23,859 bases of DNA from JAQGMO01 sp050954505 (GTDB lineage: Bacteria > Pseudomonadota > Gammaproteobacteria > Burkholderiales > Burkholderiaceae_D), in contig JBPBPY010000130.1 of NCBI GenBank assembly GCA_050954505.1, forward strand, positions 1 through 23,859. The letters run 5' to 3'. This document shows, in pieces, positions 7,197 through 14,588 of this stretch. Below the pieces are notes generated by a model. That model saw nothing but the letters and a program-made list of their open reading frames with translations. It searched no databases and was not told the DNA's origin. The stretch's first letter is position 1, and every line of letters starts with the position of its first letter. Position numbers and translations under genes: made by a program.

Positions 7197-8282
7197 TCAT
7201 GGCCGCCTGGAAAACAGGGTCTTCGACGCCATGTCCTGCAAATCATGCGGGTTGCCCTGCATGTCCGGATCAATGTAGATCTGGAACAGCAAGGTATCGT
7301 CAGCCCGGCGCATGAACTCTTCCAAAAACGCCCTGCTGCAGCTCTTGTGCCGCTTGCGCAGCACGGCATAGTGGTCGGCGCTGAATTCCTCGCCCTTCAC
7401 AGGCATGGCCGGCATGTCTGCCTGCATGGCTTGTGCGGGACTTGCCGGCGCAGGGTCGCAGATGATTTGCGCACTCGGCAGTTTCTCCGCGTGCAGGTTC
7501 AATCCATGCAATGCTGCGGCAGGTCCACTACCCTGAGACAGCTGTTTCAATCGATAGTCCCTGAGTTCTTGCGCAGGTTTTGCCAATGCATCGGTGTGTG
7601 CCAGCAATGCCTGGGGCGCAAAGGCAACGGCTGAGGCAGGTGCGCCGCAGACCGGCAAGGGATGCAGGCGTATGTACAGATTGCCAGCGACTTCATGGAT
7701 ATGGTCGCTGGCCAGCTGGTTCCACTGTGCCTGCGCCTGCACGGCAGTGTCATTGCCGAAATTGCCATTGATGCGGGAGACCACATAGGCGCGGCGGTTT
7801 TCAATGTTGATACCGGAATGGACCAGGCCTGGTGCAACACCACCCTCGATGACCAGATCGACATAATCCTTGAGAAATTGCTGGCGATGATTGTCGAATC
7901 CGGTGGCTGCCAGTGCATTGACATGCGCGCTGGCCAGCCGGTTCCATTCAGCCACTGCATGCTGGGCAGCGCCCTGCTCGACCTTGCCACGCAAGCGCAG
8001 CGCGACGTAGGTATCGCGGCTCTCCAGCTTGAAGCCGTGGAATATCATGCCCGGCGCATGGCCGGTGTCCAGCGCTGCTTCGACATGGAATTGAATGAAT
8101 GCCTGCCGGTGCTTGAGGGTTGCGGTCGAGTTTGCAGCCGCGGTTGCAGCCGGGTTTGCAGCCTGGCTTGCAGCAACCGGCAACGGCGCTGTCGCGGACA
8201 CCGGCGTGTCGGTTTGCGCAGCGCCGACATTGGCAGAAAGAATCGGGAAAGAAGAGGCAGACGTTTCGACGGCACTGAGCAT
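7197..8282 (-). CDS. Unrecognised 361-residue protein with internal repeats; candidate type III secreted effector
   Basis: I do not recognise a known family. The first 50 residues are Ser/Ala/Thr/Pro-rich and look unfolded. A unit of about 70 residues then appears twice (residues 58-127 and 132-200), sharing HRQxF, a GxAPG turn, ExRxxYVxxR and AxWNxLASxH at equal spacing. A third degenerate copy is visible near 240-270 (LRDY...GSGPAAALHGLNL). The C-terminal 60 residues carry a basic-Cys stretch (RKRHKSCSRAF). There is no signal peptide or membrane span. A degenerate hrp box lies 28 bp upstream of the ATG, and the upstream DNA is unusually AT-rich for the window. With the flexible Ser-rich N-terminus this suggests a secreted effector, but one acidic residue (Glu6) departs from the classical export-signal pattern. 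Convergent with corA. Confidence 0.8.
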   Translation of the reverse strand: MLSAVETSASSFPILSANVGAAQTDTPVSATAPLPVAASQAANPAATAAANSTATLKHRQAFIQFHVEAALDTGHAPGMIFHGFKLESRDTYVALRLRGKVEQGAAQHAVAEWNRLASAHVNALAATGFDNHRQQFLKDYVDLVIEGGVAPGLVHSGINIENRRAYVVSRINGNFGNDTAVQAQAQWNQLASDHIHEVAGNLYIRLHPLPVCGAPASAVAFAPQALLAHTDALAKPAQELRDYRLKQLSQGSGPAAALHGLNLHAEKLPSAQIICDPAPASPAQAMQADMPAMPVKGEEFSADHYAVLRKRHKSCSRAFLEEFMRRADDTLLFQIYIDPDMQGNPHDLQDMASKTLFSRRP

Positions 8283-8309
8283 GATCGTTCCATGTCAAGG
8301 ATAAAGCTA

Positions 8310-8337
8310 TCAGTGACTGCAAAATCAGTTAAGTTCC
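8310..8337 (-). promoter_or_regulatory. Degenerate HrpL-type box before the repeat-containing protein
   Basis: The minus strand reads GGAACT-N15-TCACTGA against the HrpL consensus GGAACC-N15/16-CCACNNA. That is 9 of 11 fixed positions with the correct spacer. It ends 27 bp before the ATG at 8282, a normal distance for such promoters. Two mismatches make a chance match possible. Confidence 0.4.
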
Positions 8338-8508
8338 ATATATCAAGTATATGACGGGTGGAAATATTTATTATTCCCTCAAATCAGGGTTTTCCAGCAC
8401 GATTCAGCAGAAATTCACGCAAAATTGCGATTATTCGCAGATTTGAATCAATGAAGAAATATGGAAATCACGCAGCATCGATCTACTGATTTCACATCAC
8501 GCGAACAG

Positions 8509-8534
8509 AAAAACGGCCCATCGTTGATGGGCCG
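8509..8534 (-). terminator. Rho-independent terminator after xenA-like gene
   Basis: CGGCCCATC and GATGGGCCG form a 9-bp stem with a 3-nt loop (8514-8534). Five T follow on the minus strand (8513-8509). It is about 110 bp past the stop of the minus-strand oxidoreductase gene. The 8283-8643 interval otherwise holds the AT-rich promoter region of the 361-residue gene and an inverted repeat at 8592-8625. Confidence 0.8.
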
Positions 8535-8591
8535 CGTGACTACCGGACTGCCGGGCACCCTATGGAGGACACGATCAGGCCAAGTCGTGTT

Positions 8592-8625
8592 CCCTGCATT
8601 GCCGTGAAGTCACGGTAATGCAGGG
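8592..8625. repeat. 34-bp near-perfect inverted repeat downstream of xenA-like gene
   Basis: CCCTGCATTGCCGTG pairs with CACGGTAATGCAGGG, with a single G-T step and a 4-nt centre. It lies 18 bp past the oxidoreductase stop and before the true terminator. No T-tract follows, so it is not itself a good intrinsic terminator. It could stabilise the 3' end of the mRNA or be a dispersed palindromic element; one copy is seen in this window. Confidence 0.6.
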
Positions 8626-8643
8626 CTCGATCTGCAAGATCGA

Positions 8644-9732
8644 TCAATAACGCTCAAGCCAGTGGGCATACGGTGCAGGCAAGGTCCATGATGCTCGTTC
8701 CACACCCAGTTCCTTGGCGGCAAAGTAGGCCCAGTGCGGATTGGCCAGGTGGGCACGGCCGACCATGACCAGGTCAAGCGTGCCTTCCTCGACCATTTGC
8801 TGGGCAATCTGTGGCGTGCCGAAACCCCAGGCCGACGACACCGGCACGCCGGCTTCGCGCTTGACGCGCGCCGCCACCGGTCCCATGAAGGCCGGACCCC
8901 ATGGAATCGAGGTTTCCGGAATCGTGAAACCAACGCTGACGCTGATCATGTCCATGCCGGCCGCCTTGAATTGCTCGACCAGGCCGATCGATTCGATGAG
9001 CGTCTGTTCATCGCGGCCATCATACTCCAGCACCCCGAAGCGCAGTGTCAGCGGCAGGTTTTCCGGCCAGACTTCACGCACGGCTTTCAGGGTTTCGAGC
9101 AGGAAACGGCTGCGGTTCTCGACGCTGCCGCCATAGATGTCGTCACGCTGGTTGGAGTGGGCCGAGAAAAAACTCTGCGCCAGATAGCCATGGGCGAAAT
9201 GCAGTTCCAGCCATTCGAAACCGGCTTCATGGGCACGACGGGCGGCATCGACGAACTGCTGGCGTACGCGGCTGATGTCGTCCAGCGTCATGGCCTTGGG
9301 CACCTTGGGCAAGCCGCCGCCAAATGCCAGCGCCGATGGCGCAATCGTCTGCCAGCCGCGGGCATCGTCGGCAGCCATGTGATCGTCGCCTTCCCACGGT
9401 TTGTTGGCACTGGCCTTGCGGCCTGCATGGCCGATCTGGATGCCGGGGACTGAACCGGCCTTCTTGATTTCCTCCACGATGGGCACGAATGCCTGCGCCA
9501 GTTCATCGCTCCAGATGCCGGTGCAACCCGGCGTGATGCGCCCTTCCGGTGCCACACCGGTGGCTTCGACGATCACCAGGCCGGCGCCGCCGCGTGCCAT
9601 GCTGGCGTAATGCGACAGATGCCAGTCATTCGGTTTGCCATCGACTGCCATGTACTGGCACATCGGTGGTACGGCAATGCGGTTACGCAGCGTGACATCT
9701 TTGAGTTTAAACGGCTGAAATAATGCGGACAT
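8644..9732 (-). CDS. xenA: NADH:flavin oxidoreductase, Old Yellow Enzyme family (XenA/YqjM-like)
   Basis: A 362-residue FMN-dependent ene-reductase that reduces activated C=C bonds and, in characterised XenA enzymes, nitro compounds. Visible landmarks of the thermophilic-like/XenA subclass are PPMCQYMA near residue 25 with the redox-tuning cysteine, GIQIGHAGRKAS with the flavin/substrate histidine, ELHFAHGYLAQSFFS, the YGGSVENRSRF phosphate-loop region, and a C-terminal AWGFGT...VMVGRAHLANPHWAYFAA segment. It strongly resembles Pseudomonas putida XenA as I remember it. The frame is open 16 codons further up, but the ATG at 9732 (MSALFQPFKLKDVTLRNRI) matches the family and has AAGGAAA just upstream. 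It is divergent from an ArsR-type regulator, which is the obvious candidate to control it. Confidence 0.94.
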   Translation of the reverse strand: MSALFQPFKLKDVTLRNRIAVPPMCQYMAVDGKPNDWHLSHYASMARGGAGLVIVEATGVAPEGRITPGCTGIWSDELAQAFVPIVEEIKKAGSVPGIQIGHAGRKASANKPWEGDDHMAADDARGWQTIAPSALAFGGGLPKVPKAMTLDDISRVRQQFVDAARRAHEAGFEWLELHFAHGYLAQSFFSAHSNQRDDIYGGSVENRSRFLLETLKAVREVWPENLPLTLRFGVLEYDGRDEQTLIESIGLVEQFKAAGMDMISVSVGFTIPETSIPWGPAFMGPVAARVKREAGVPVSSAWGFGTPQIAQQMVEEGTLDLVMVGRAHLANPHWAYFAAKELGVERASWTLPAPYAHWLERY

Positions 9733-9877
9733 CGGTTTCCTTGGAAAAGTGATCGGCACGCGCCAGGCGCGAACACGCACTGCCGGCGTGGGCGGGATAG
9801 CGTCGAATGGCAGCAGGTTGACAATACAGCACTTGCCTTACTGCGGTTGCCAACATCCACCAGTTGCCAATTCGTTA

Positions 9878-9895
9878 GTTCGATAATTTACGAAC
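9878..9895. promoter_or_regulatory. Candidate operator between xenA-like gene and arsR-type regulator
   Basis: GTTCGATAATTTACGAAC is an 18-bp imperfect palindrome (7 of 9 pairs match). It sits 30 bp before the regulator ATG and 146 bp before the oxidoreductase ATG, inside the only AT-rich part of the divergent intergenic region. Size and symmetry suit a dimeric winged-helix repressor. Confidence 0.5.
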
Positions 9896-9924
9896 AATGG
9901 AACGAGTATAACCCAAGGTGTATC

Positions 9925-10236
9925 ATGCTGCTCATGCGCCCCTTCAAACACCCTGACGCCAGCGACTTTGCACTCGAACGCGTGCTGCATGCGTTAAGCG
10001 ATTCGATTCGTCTCGACATCGTGCGCCACCTGGCGCGTGTGGAAGCGGCAACCTGTGGCGAACTCGATGGCGGCCGGCCAAAGTCGACCTGTTCGCACCA
10101 CTTCAAGGTATTGCGCGAAGCGGGTTTGGTCAAGACCGAGGGGACCGGAACAGTGCACATGAATCGCTTGCGTCATGCCGATATCGAAAGCCGCTTCCCG
10201 GGTTTGCTGGCGGCCATCCTGGCGCAGCAAACCTGA
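9925..10236 (+). CDS. ArsR-family winged-helix transcriptional regulator
   Basis: A 103-residue single-domain regulator. The first helices (FALERVLHALSDSIRLDIVRHLA) match the ArsR/SmtB start. The recognition helix region is KSTCSHHFKVLREAGLVKTE, followed by a short wing (GTGTVHMNRLR). No ELCVC-type metal site is present, so it is probably one of the many non-metal ArsR proteins. The frame is open up to 9847. The ATG at 9925 is preferred because AAGGTG lies at good spacing and the upstream residues are not family-like; an in-frame ATG at 9934 is an alternative. Divergence from the flavin oxidoreductase and the palindrome between them suggest it represses that gene and itself. Confidence 0.88.
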   Translation: MLLMRPFKHPDASDFALERVLHALSDSIRLDIVRHLARVEAATCGELDGGRPKSTCSHHFKVLREAGLVKTEGTGTVHMNRLRHADIESRFPGLLAAILAQQT

Positions 10237-10282
10237 TTCCGGTCCGGCAGCAGGCACAGGGACACACGAATTGTCTTCAAGA

Positions 10283-10302
10283 AAATACCGCCTCACTGCG
10301 GT
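10283..10302 (-). terminator. Weak terminator overlapping the end of the 820-residue gene
   Basis: ACCGC and GCGGT form a 5-bp stem with a 6-nt loop that includes the stop codon. On the minus strand it is followed by ATTTTC. The short stem makes this a low-confidence call. The regulator on the plus strand ends 50 bp away and shows no clear terminator of its own. Confidence 0.35.
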
Positions 10303-12755
10303 GCTGGCGTCTTTTCATCGGGCAGTTCAATCGCATCGAATTCCTTCTTGAATTGCGCATAATTCGATACTTTGTATTTGATGATGATCGCATGCATTTC
10401 ATCGAGGATGCGCTGCTCCAGATCGATGACATGCATTTCGCCGAGTTCACTGAAGCAGGCATTTTCCGCACGCACGTTTGACTTCAGCTTTGCAAACATG
10501 ACTTCATTGCGGTGAGACTGAATTTTTTTCAGGACACGGTTGAAATCATCCCATGCCGCATTGACGGCATCGATGCTGGCCAGGTCTTCGGAAGGCAGCG
10601 CGATCTTTTTTGCCAACGCGTTCAGCCCAACCGTATGCTTCCACAATAGTGAATGGGATACGCTCTGCAAGACAGCATCGTCGGGCACGCCCCCCAAGCC
10701 TTTGCTGCGCAGCGAATCGAAGGCAAAACGCAGGCGCGCACGAATGCCGTCATCGCTGGGCGCCTGGCTCTGGTCGTCGATTGCAATACAGTTTTGCGGC
10801 TTTTCCAGACAGCGTGACGGACTGGGCGTTTCGCCTGCATGCATTTCCACCAGAACAGGGTGGCCCGGCCTATGGAAATTCCTGACCATTTCAATCCGCT
10901 CGGCATGAACGGCATGATCGTAATGGTTGTGGTCGGAAAAGATGATGCTGACATTGGCCAGCGACCGATCCTGCCGCGCCAGCAGTGCCGGGCTGATGAC
11001 CACACTGCCGTAACCCTGTTCCACTGTTTCGACCAGATACCGTATCAAGACAGGATGGCGGTCGGACTTTGCATGGCCGATGTTCAGCGGGTGGCTTTTG
11101 TCGGTCACCACCAGCGTGGGCAACAGATGCATCAGGCTCGAGCCGATCGACTCGACCAACCTGGCATCGAGCGCCATCCAAAGCGTGGCCTTGCTGCCGC
11201 GCTGTGCCTGGAAATGCGGGCGCAGGTTGCGCATGCGCCGTTCGATCAAGGCCTGCTCCAGATGCTCGGCACTGGAAAAGAATGGCGTGAGGACATCAAG
11301 CAAGGCTTCATATTCCGGCATGGCAGCGCTGGCGCGCAAACTGACTTCCTGGTCGCGCGCGATCAGATGTTCGGCGCGGCGCAACTGCTGCAGTTGCTGC
11401 TGGCAGGGGAGCGCGTACGGTGCCGGTTCATCGACGAACACTTCAGGCACGACTGCCGACATCAGTTCAAGCATCGGTTTGAGGGCGGCCAGCACACCGC
11501 TTTTTGCCTGCCGATAGGCTTGCCTGTGGGAGGCACCGTCTTCATCGGCTTCGACATCCGTCCATCCAGTCTTGTGGTTGGCGGCAGCAATGTCGAAAAA
11601 GGCGCTGGCCTTGTCACGCTGATCCCAAAGCGCTTGCGGTTCGGTAATCAATTGATCGCCTGGCCTTGCATATTTCGCCAATTGCCCGGCCAGCCCGGCT
11701 TCACGTTCCTTGCGCCCTGGTGCCACATCCCTGGTTTCAATGGCAAACAGTACCAGCACCCCGTCGAGCGACTGATCCTGGCGCGGCTTCAATGCCGGGC
11801 TGGCGTGTACCAGGGCGAACTTTTCCAGGTCGGCTGACAACGCATGCAAAGGCGGTGCGCAGCCAGCCGGCGTGTGCCGCGTTCGCTGCGCTTTGCTCTC
11901 GCTGAGCTGCTGGCTTTCGTTGACCTCTTTGTTGACCTCTTTGTTGACCTTTTCGATGACCACTTCGCCGGCACTTTTGCTGACCTCGCTGCCGACACTG
12001 GTGCTGCTCGTTCCGCAGTCTTTGCCAGCGGCGGCAGATGCCTTGCCAGCTGCATTGCCGGTATTGCCATCCACAGCAAAGACATCATCGCGCCGTGACT
12101 GGCCGGCGCCATCGCTGCACCCTCCTGCCGTCCTGCATTGTTCCGAGGCGGCAGCTACAACAGCGGCGGCAGCGGCAGCAGCGGGGGCAGCGGAGGCAGC
12201 GGCAGCAGCGGCAGCAGCGGCACCCGGCAATTTGGGCAGCACGATATCAGCAAGTGCAATACTCCAGTCCCATGCCGAACGTGTGATGGCGCCAGCCTGA
12301 TCCACCCAATGCATTGCCCAGCCAGCAGAAATGGGCGATGCTGACGGAATTGGCAGCGTTGGCGGCAACTTCTGCAAAGCAGGTGCCGCCGTCGACTTGG
12401 ACCGCCCGCGTTGCAGCAGCGTGCGCTGGATGCCGGCGACAAAACGCTTCTGCAATTCGACCTTCGAGACGCGTGGAATATGCACCAGCTTCTTGCGTGG
12501 TGGCGTTTGCAGACGCGATGCAGCGCGCCTGCTGATGTTGCCGCGCAGCTTGGGTCCTGTGTTGCGCGTGCTGCTGCCTTGTCTGCTGTCTCTGCTGTAG
12601 CTGCAAGCCGTGGCACCAGCGCTTGTTGCGCCGTACAGGCCTGGCGACAGCAGCATGCGTGGATTGGCGCTGCCTGCAGGCGTTTGACCCGCACTCTCAG
12701 GGAAAGTCTGGTTGAAGCAGTTGCCGGTGCTACGGTGAATTTCATTGAAATACAT
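10293..12755 (-). CDS. Unrecognised 820-residue protein with disordered Ala-rich N-terminal third
   Basis: No known family recognised. Residues 1-130 are Ser/Gly/Arg-rich. Residues about 178-205 are almost pure Ala with a few Ser, Pro and Val. A stretch near 268-280 has three KEVN-type repeats. Residues from about 300 onward look folded and helical, with several charged amphipathic helices and no membrane span or signal peptide. HNHYDH at 609-614 (after the hydrophobic strand VSIIFSD) matches the HxHxDH pattern of metallo-beta-lactamase folds, but nothing else supports that fold. The ATG at 12755 has GGAG at good spacing; an in-frame ATG at 12797 would add 14 residues. The size, disordered N-terminus and location among other effector-like genes make a secreted effector possible, but no hrp box was found upstream. 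Real coding is supported by an 821-codon open frame. Confidence 0.78.
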   Translation of the reverse strand: MYFNEIHRSTGNCFNQTFPESAGQTPAGSANPRMLLSPGLYGATSAGATACSYSRDSRQGSSTRNTGPKLRGNISRRAASRLQTPPRKKLVHIPRVSKVELQKRFVAGIQRTLLQRGRSKSTAAPALQKLPPTLPIPSASPISAGWAMHWVDQAGAITRSAWDWSIALADIVLPKLPGAAAAAAAAASAAPAAAAAAAVVAAASEQCRTAGGCSDGAGQSRRDDVFAVDGNTGNAAGKASAAAGKDCGTSSTSVGSEVSKSAGEVVIEKVNKEVNKEVNESQQLSESKAQRTRHTPAGCAPPLHALSADLEKFALVHASPALKPRQDQSLDGVLVLFAIETRDVAPGRKEREAGLAGQLAKYARPGDQLITEPQALWDQRDKASAFFDIAAANHKTGWTDVEADEDGASHRQAYRQAKSGVLAALKPMLELMSAVVPEVFVDEPAPYALPCQQQLQQLRRAEHLIARDQEVSLRASAAMPEYEALLDVLTPFFSSAEHLEQALIERRMRNLRPHFQAQRGSKATLWMALDARLVESIGSSLMHLLPTLVVTDKSHPLNIGHAKSDRHPVLIRYLVETVEQGYGSVVISPALLARQDRSLANVSIIFSDHNHYDHAVHAERIEMVRNFHRPGHPVLVEMHAGETPSPSRCLEKPQNCIAIDDQSQAPSDDGIRARLRFAFDSLRSKGLGGVPDDAVLQSVSHSLLWKHTVGLNALAKKIALPSEDLASIDAVNAAWDDFNRVLKKIQSHRNEVMFAKLKSNVRAENACFSELGEMHVIDLEQRILDEMHAIIIKYKVSNYAQFKKEFDAIELPDEKTPAPQ
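11919..11954. repeat. Three tandem copies of a 12-bp unit inside the 820-residue gene
   Basis: The unit GTTGACCTCTTT occurs twice perfectly and a third time with changes at its end. It encodes the KEVN/EKVN repeats on the minus strand. Being a multiple of three, copy changes would keep the frame. Confidence 0.8.
12150..12223. repeat. GCN-type low-complexity run encoding a poly-alanine tract
   Basis: About 74 bp made of GGCAGC, AGCGGC and AGCAGC steps. Read on the minus strand it gives GCC/GCT/GCA alanine codons of the large unrecognised protein. Codon variety shows the tract is not a pure trinucleotide expansion. Confidence 0.75.
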
Positions 12756-13051
12756 TGCCTGGCTCCAGTCGTGCCTGGGCAACTGCTGCCCATGCATCGC
12801 GCTGAAAAGCCTAACCGAAGTGCCACGATACTGTTTCGGGCAACGGAAAAATTAATTCGCAAATGTAGGTAAAACGCGACGAACTTAATACACGGGAAAC
12901 ATGGCGGCGCATGCATGTTTTCAAGCACTGCGCAAAGCGGTTCCATCGCACTCGGCTTGGACCGAGGCAATGTCATTGAACCATGATTGCTGCGTATGAC
13001 AAGACGCCCATGCCATCCGCAACGAGGTCAGTGCACGCGCTTTCAGCAGCC

Positions 13052-14239
13052 TCAGGCCAGTGCCTGCAAATCGATTTCGCAAATGAAACAGGTTCGCTCA
13101 CCCTCGGTTTCCAGCCGCAACACGCCGCCATGCGCCTTGGCAATTTCAGAGGCAATGTAGAGGCCCAATCCCAGGCCGTCGGCCTGGTTTTTTTCCCGTC
13201 CTCGTGAAAATGGCTGGAACAGCCGGACCTGGATTTCCTGTGGAATCGGCTTGCCATGATTTTCCACGGCAATGGCCAGCCGGCCGGCGTCACAGGAAGC
13301 AAGGATGCGCACCGGCGTGTGGGCGTAGCCATGTACCAGCGCATTGATGACCAGGTTCGACAGCATCTGCGCCAGCCGGCCCGGGTCACAGGTAATGGCA
13401 CGGGCAATGCCGATCTGTTCGACCAGTTCGCGCGCAGGATGGTTGGTACGCAATTCAGCGACTGCATGGCCAAGGAATTCGCCCAGCGTCAGGCTTTCCA
13501 CCACATTCAAAGGCAGCAGCCCGCCGCCCAGTTTGCTGCGGGTGAAATCCATCACATCCTCGATCAGGCCGGCGATGCGCTGGCCGCTGCGCTGGATGCG
13601 CCCGGCAATCGTACCGACCTTGGCATCGCCGCTGACCACCGTGAGCATTTCCGCACCGGCCATCATGGTGGTCAGCGGCGTGCGGATATCGTGGCCCAGC
13701 ACGGCAATGAATTGTTCGCGCAGTTCCGAATTTTCACGTTCATCCTCGAGCTGCAGGGACAGTTCCTGCACGCGCAATTCCGAATCGATCTGATTCGACA
13801 GCAGTTCGGCAAACAGCTTGAGCATGTCCAGCGTCTTGGGCGCCTTGAGCGCTGCCGGTGCCGGGTCCAGACCGCACAAGGTGCCAAAGAATGCACCATC
13901 CTTGCGATACACGGGAATCGAGAAATAGCTTTCGATGTCGAATTTTTTCGGGATCGGATGGGCACAGTAAATCGGGTCGGTCGCCGCACTGTCGATCACC
14001 ACGCCGACATTCTCGCGCCGGACCTGGTCGCAAAAGGTATCGGCGATCTCGATTTCATCCCCGGGCGCCAGGCCGAAGTCGAGCTGGTCATGGACGGCAC
14101 ACATGGTCCAGTTCGATTCGGTCACGCGTGAGACGCAGACCCAGCGCAAGCCGGTGTTTTCGGCAATCACGCGCAGGATCGTTGGCACGGCGGGAATCGA
14201 CTGGACGGCGCGGATATCCCGGGAAATTGGAAGAGTCAT
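13052..14239 (-). CDS. GAF-domain sensor histidine kinase (cytoplasmic)
   Basis: A 395-residue soluble two-component sensor. Residues about 10-150 form a GAF domain of the type found in many Burkholderiales kinases (SRVTESNWTMCAVHDQLDFGL, ADTFCDQVRR, VIDSAATDPIYCAHPIP, FFGTLCGLDP). The HisKA helix has the phosphorylated histidine H183 in AVLGHDIRTPL. The HATPase domain has an N box (SNLVINALVHG) and a G2 box (DGLGLGLYIASEIAKAHGG). No membrane span, so it senses a cytoplasmic signal. The ATG at 14239 is preferred over upstream in-frame starts (14263, 14299) because MTLPISRDIRAVQSIPAVPTIL matches the usual family N-terminus and has AGGA upstream. It diverges from the hybrid kinase at 14589. No partner response regulator lies nearby on its own strand. 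Confidence 0.92.
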   Translation of the reverse strand: MTLPISRDIRAVQSIPAVPTILRVIAENTGLRWVCVSRVTESNWTMCAVHDQLDFGLAPGDEIEIADTFCDQVRRENVGVVIDSAATDPIYCAHPIPKKFDIESYFSIPVYRKDGAFFGTLCGLDPAPAALKAPKTLDMLKLFAELLSNQIDSELRVQELSLQLEDERENSELREQFIAVLGHDIRTPLTTMMAGAEMLTVVSGDAKVGTIAGRIQRSGQRIAGLIEDVMDFTRSKLGGGLLPLNVVESLTLGEFLGHAVAELRTNHPARELVEQIGIARAITCDPGRLAQMLSNLVINALVHGYAHTPVRILASCDAGRLAIAVENHGKPIPQEIQVRLFQPFSRGREKNQADGLGLGLYIASEIAKAHGGVLRLETEGERTCFICEIDLQALA

Positions 14240-14588
14240 TGGATCCTGGGACCTGTATTCCATGTCCTGCATGATTAAGCAAATTGCGTGGCACGCCACA
14301 AGTCTCCTGTGGACCGTGCATGGCGGATGTGACGGGCAATATAGCGTAAAAAATGAAATGATTTATTTTGAGGAATGCAAGAGGCGGTCGCGCGGCGGCA
14401 ATTTACCAGAACTTGATGGTCGCATAAAAACAACGGGTTATCAAAAAAATTTATGCAAATTTGCTTTCACGCAATTTAGTATGATGAAGGCTGTTGCAGG
14501 TGGATAATGCTCTATCCTGTGACCAATTTTGCAAGCATTCCTGGAATCTTGCCTGGCAAGCCTCCACTGTAGAAAAATAATCCTTGCC
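14240..14588. other. 349-bp divergent intergenic region between two sensor kinase genes
   Basis: This gap contains the start regions of both kinases and is clearly more AT-rich than its surroundings, especially 14340-14500. It holds a perfect 10-bp palindrome GCAAATTTGC (14455-14464) and short runs of A and T. I found no pair of promoter hexamers with proper spacing on either strand that I would call, and no open frame that looks like a gene. Confidence 0.6.

Noticed and set aside
7718..7945. Two further minus-strand GGAACC sequences (7723-7718 and 7945-7940)
   Set aside because: Both lie inside the repeat-protein gene and encode the conserved Trp-Asn-x-Leu motif; neither is followed by CCAC at the right distance.
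10914..10931. HNHYDH motif as proof of a metallo-beta-lactamase domain
   Set aside because: The remaining ligands and the surrounding beta-sandwich pattern are not recognisable, so the six-residue match alone is not enough to name the fold.
11872..12344. Plus-strand frames rich in Gly-Ser or Ala inside the 820-residue gene
   Set aside because: They are the complement of the poly-alanine coding run; the minus-strand frame is continuous over 821 codons with a ribosome binding site.
12939..12944. GGAACC on the minus strand upstream of the 820-residue gene, a possible hrp box half
   Set aside because: No CCAC or close variant occurs 15-16 bp downstream, and it is about 185 bp from the start codon.
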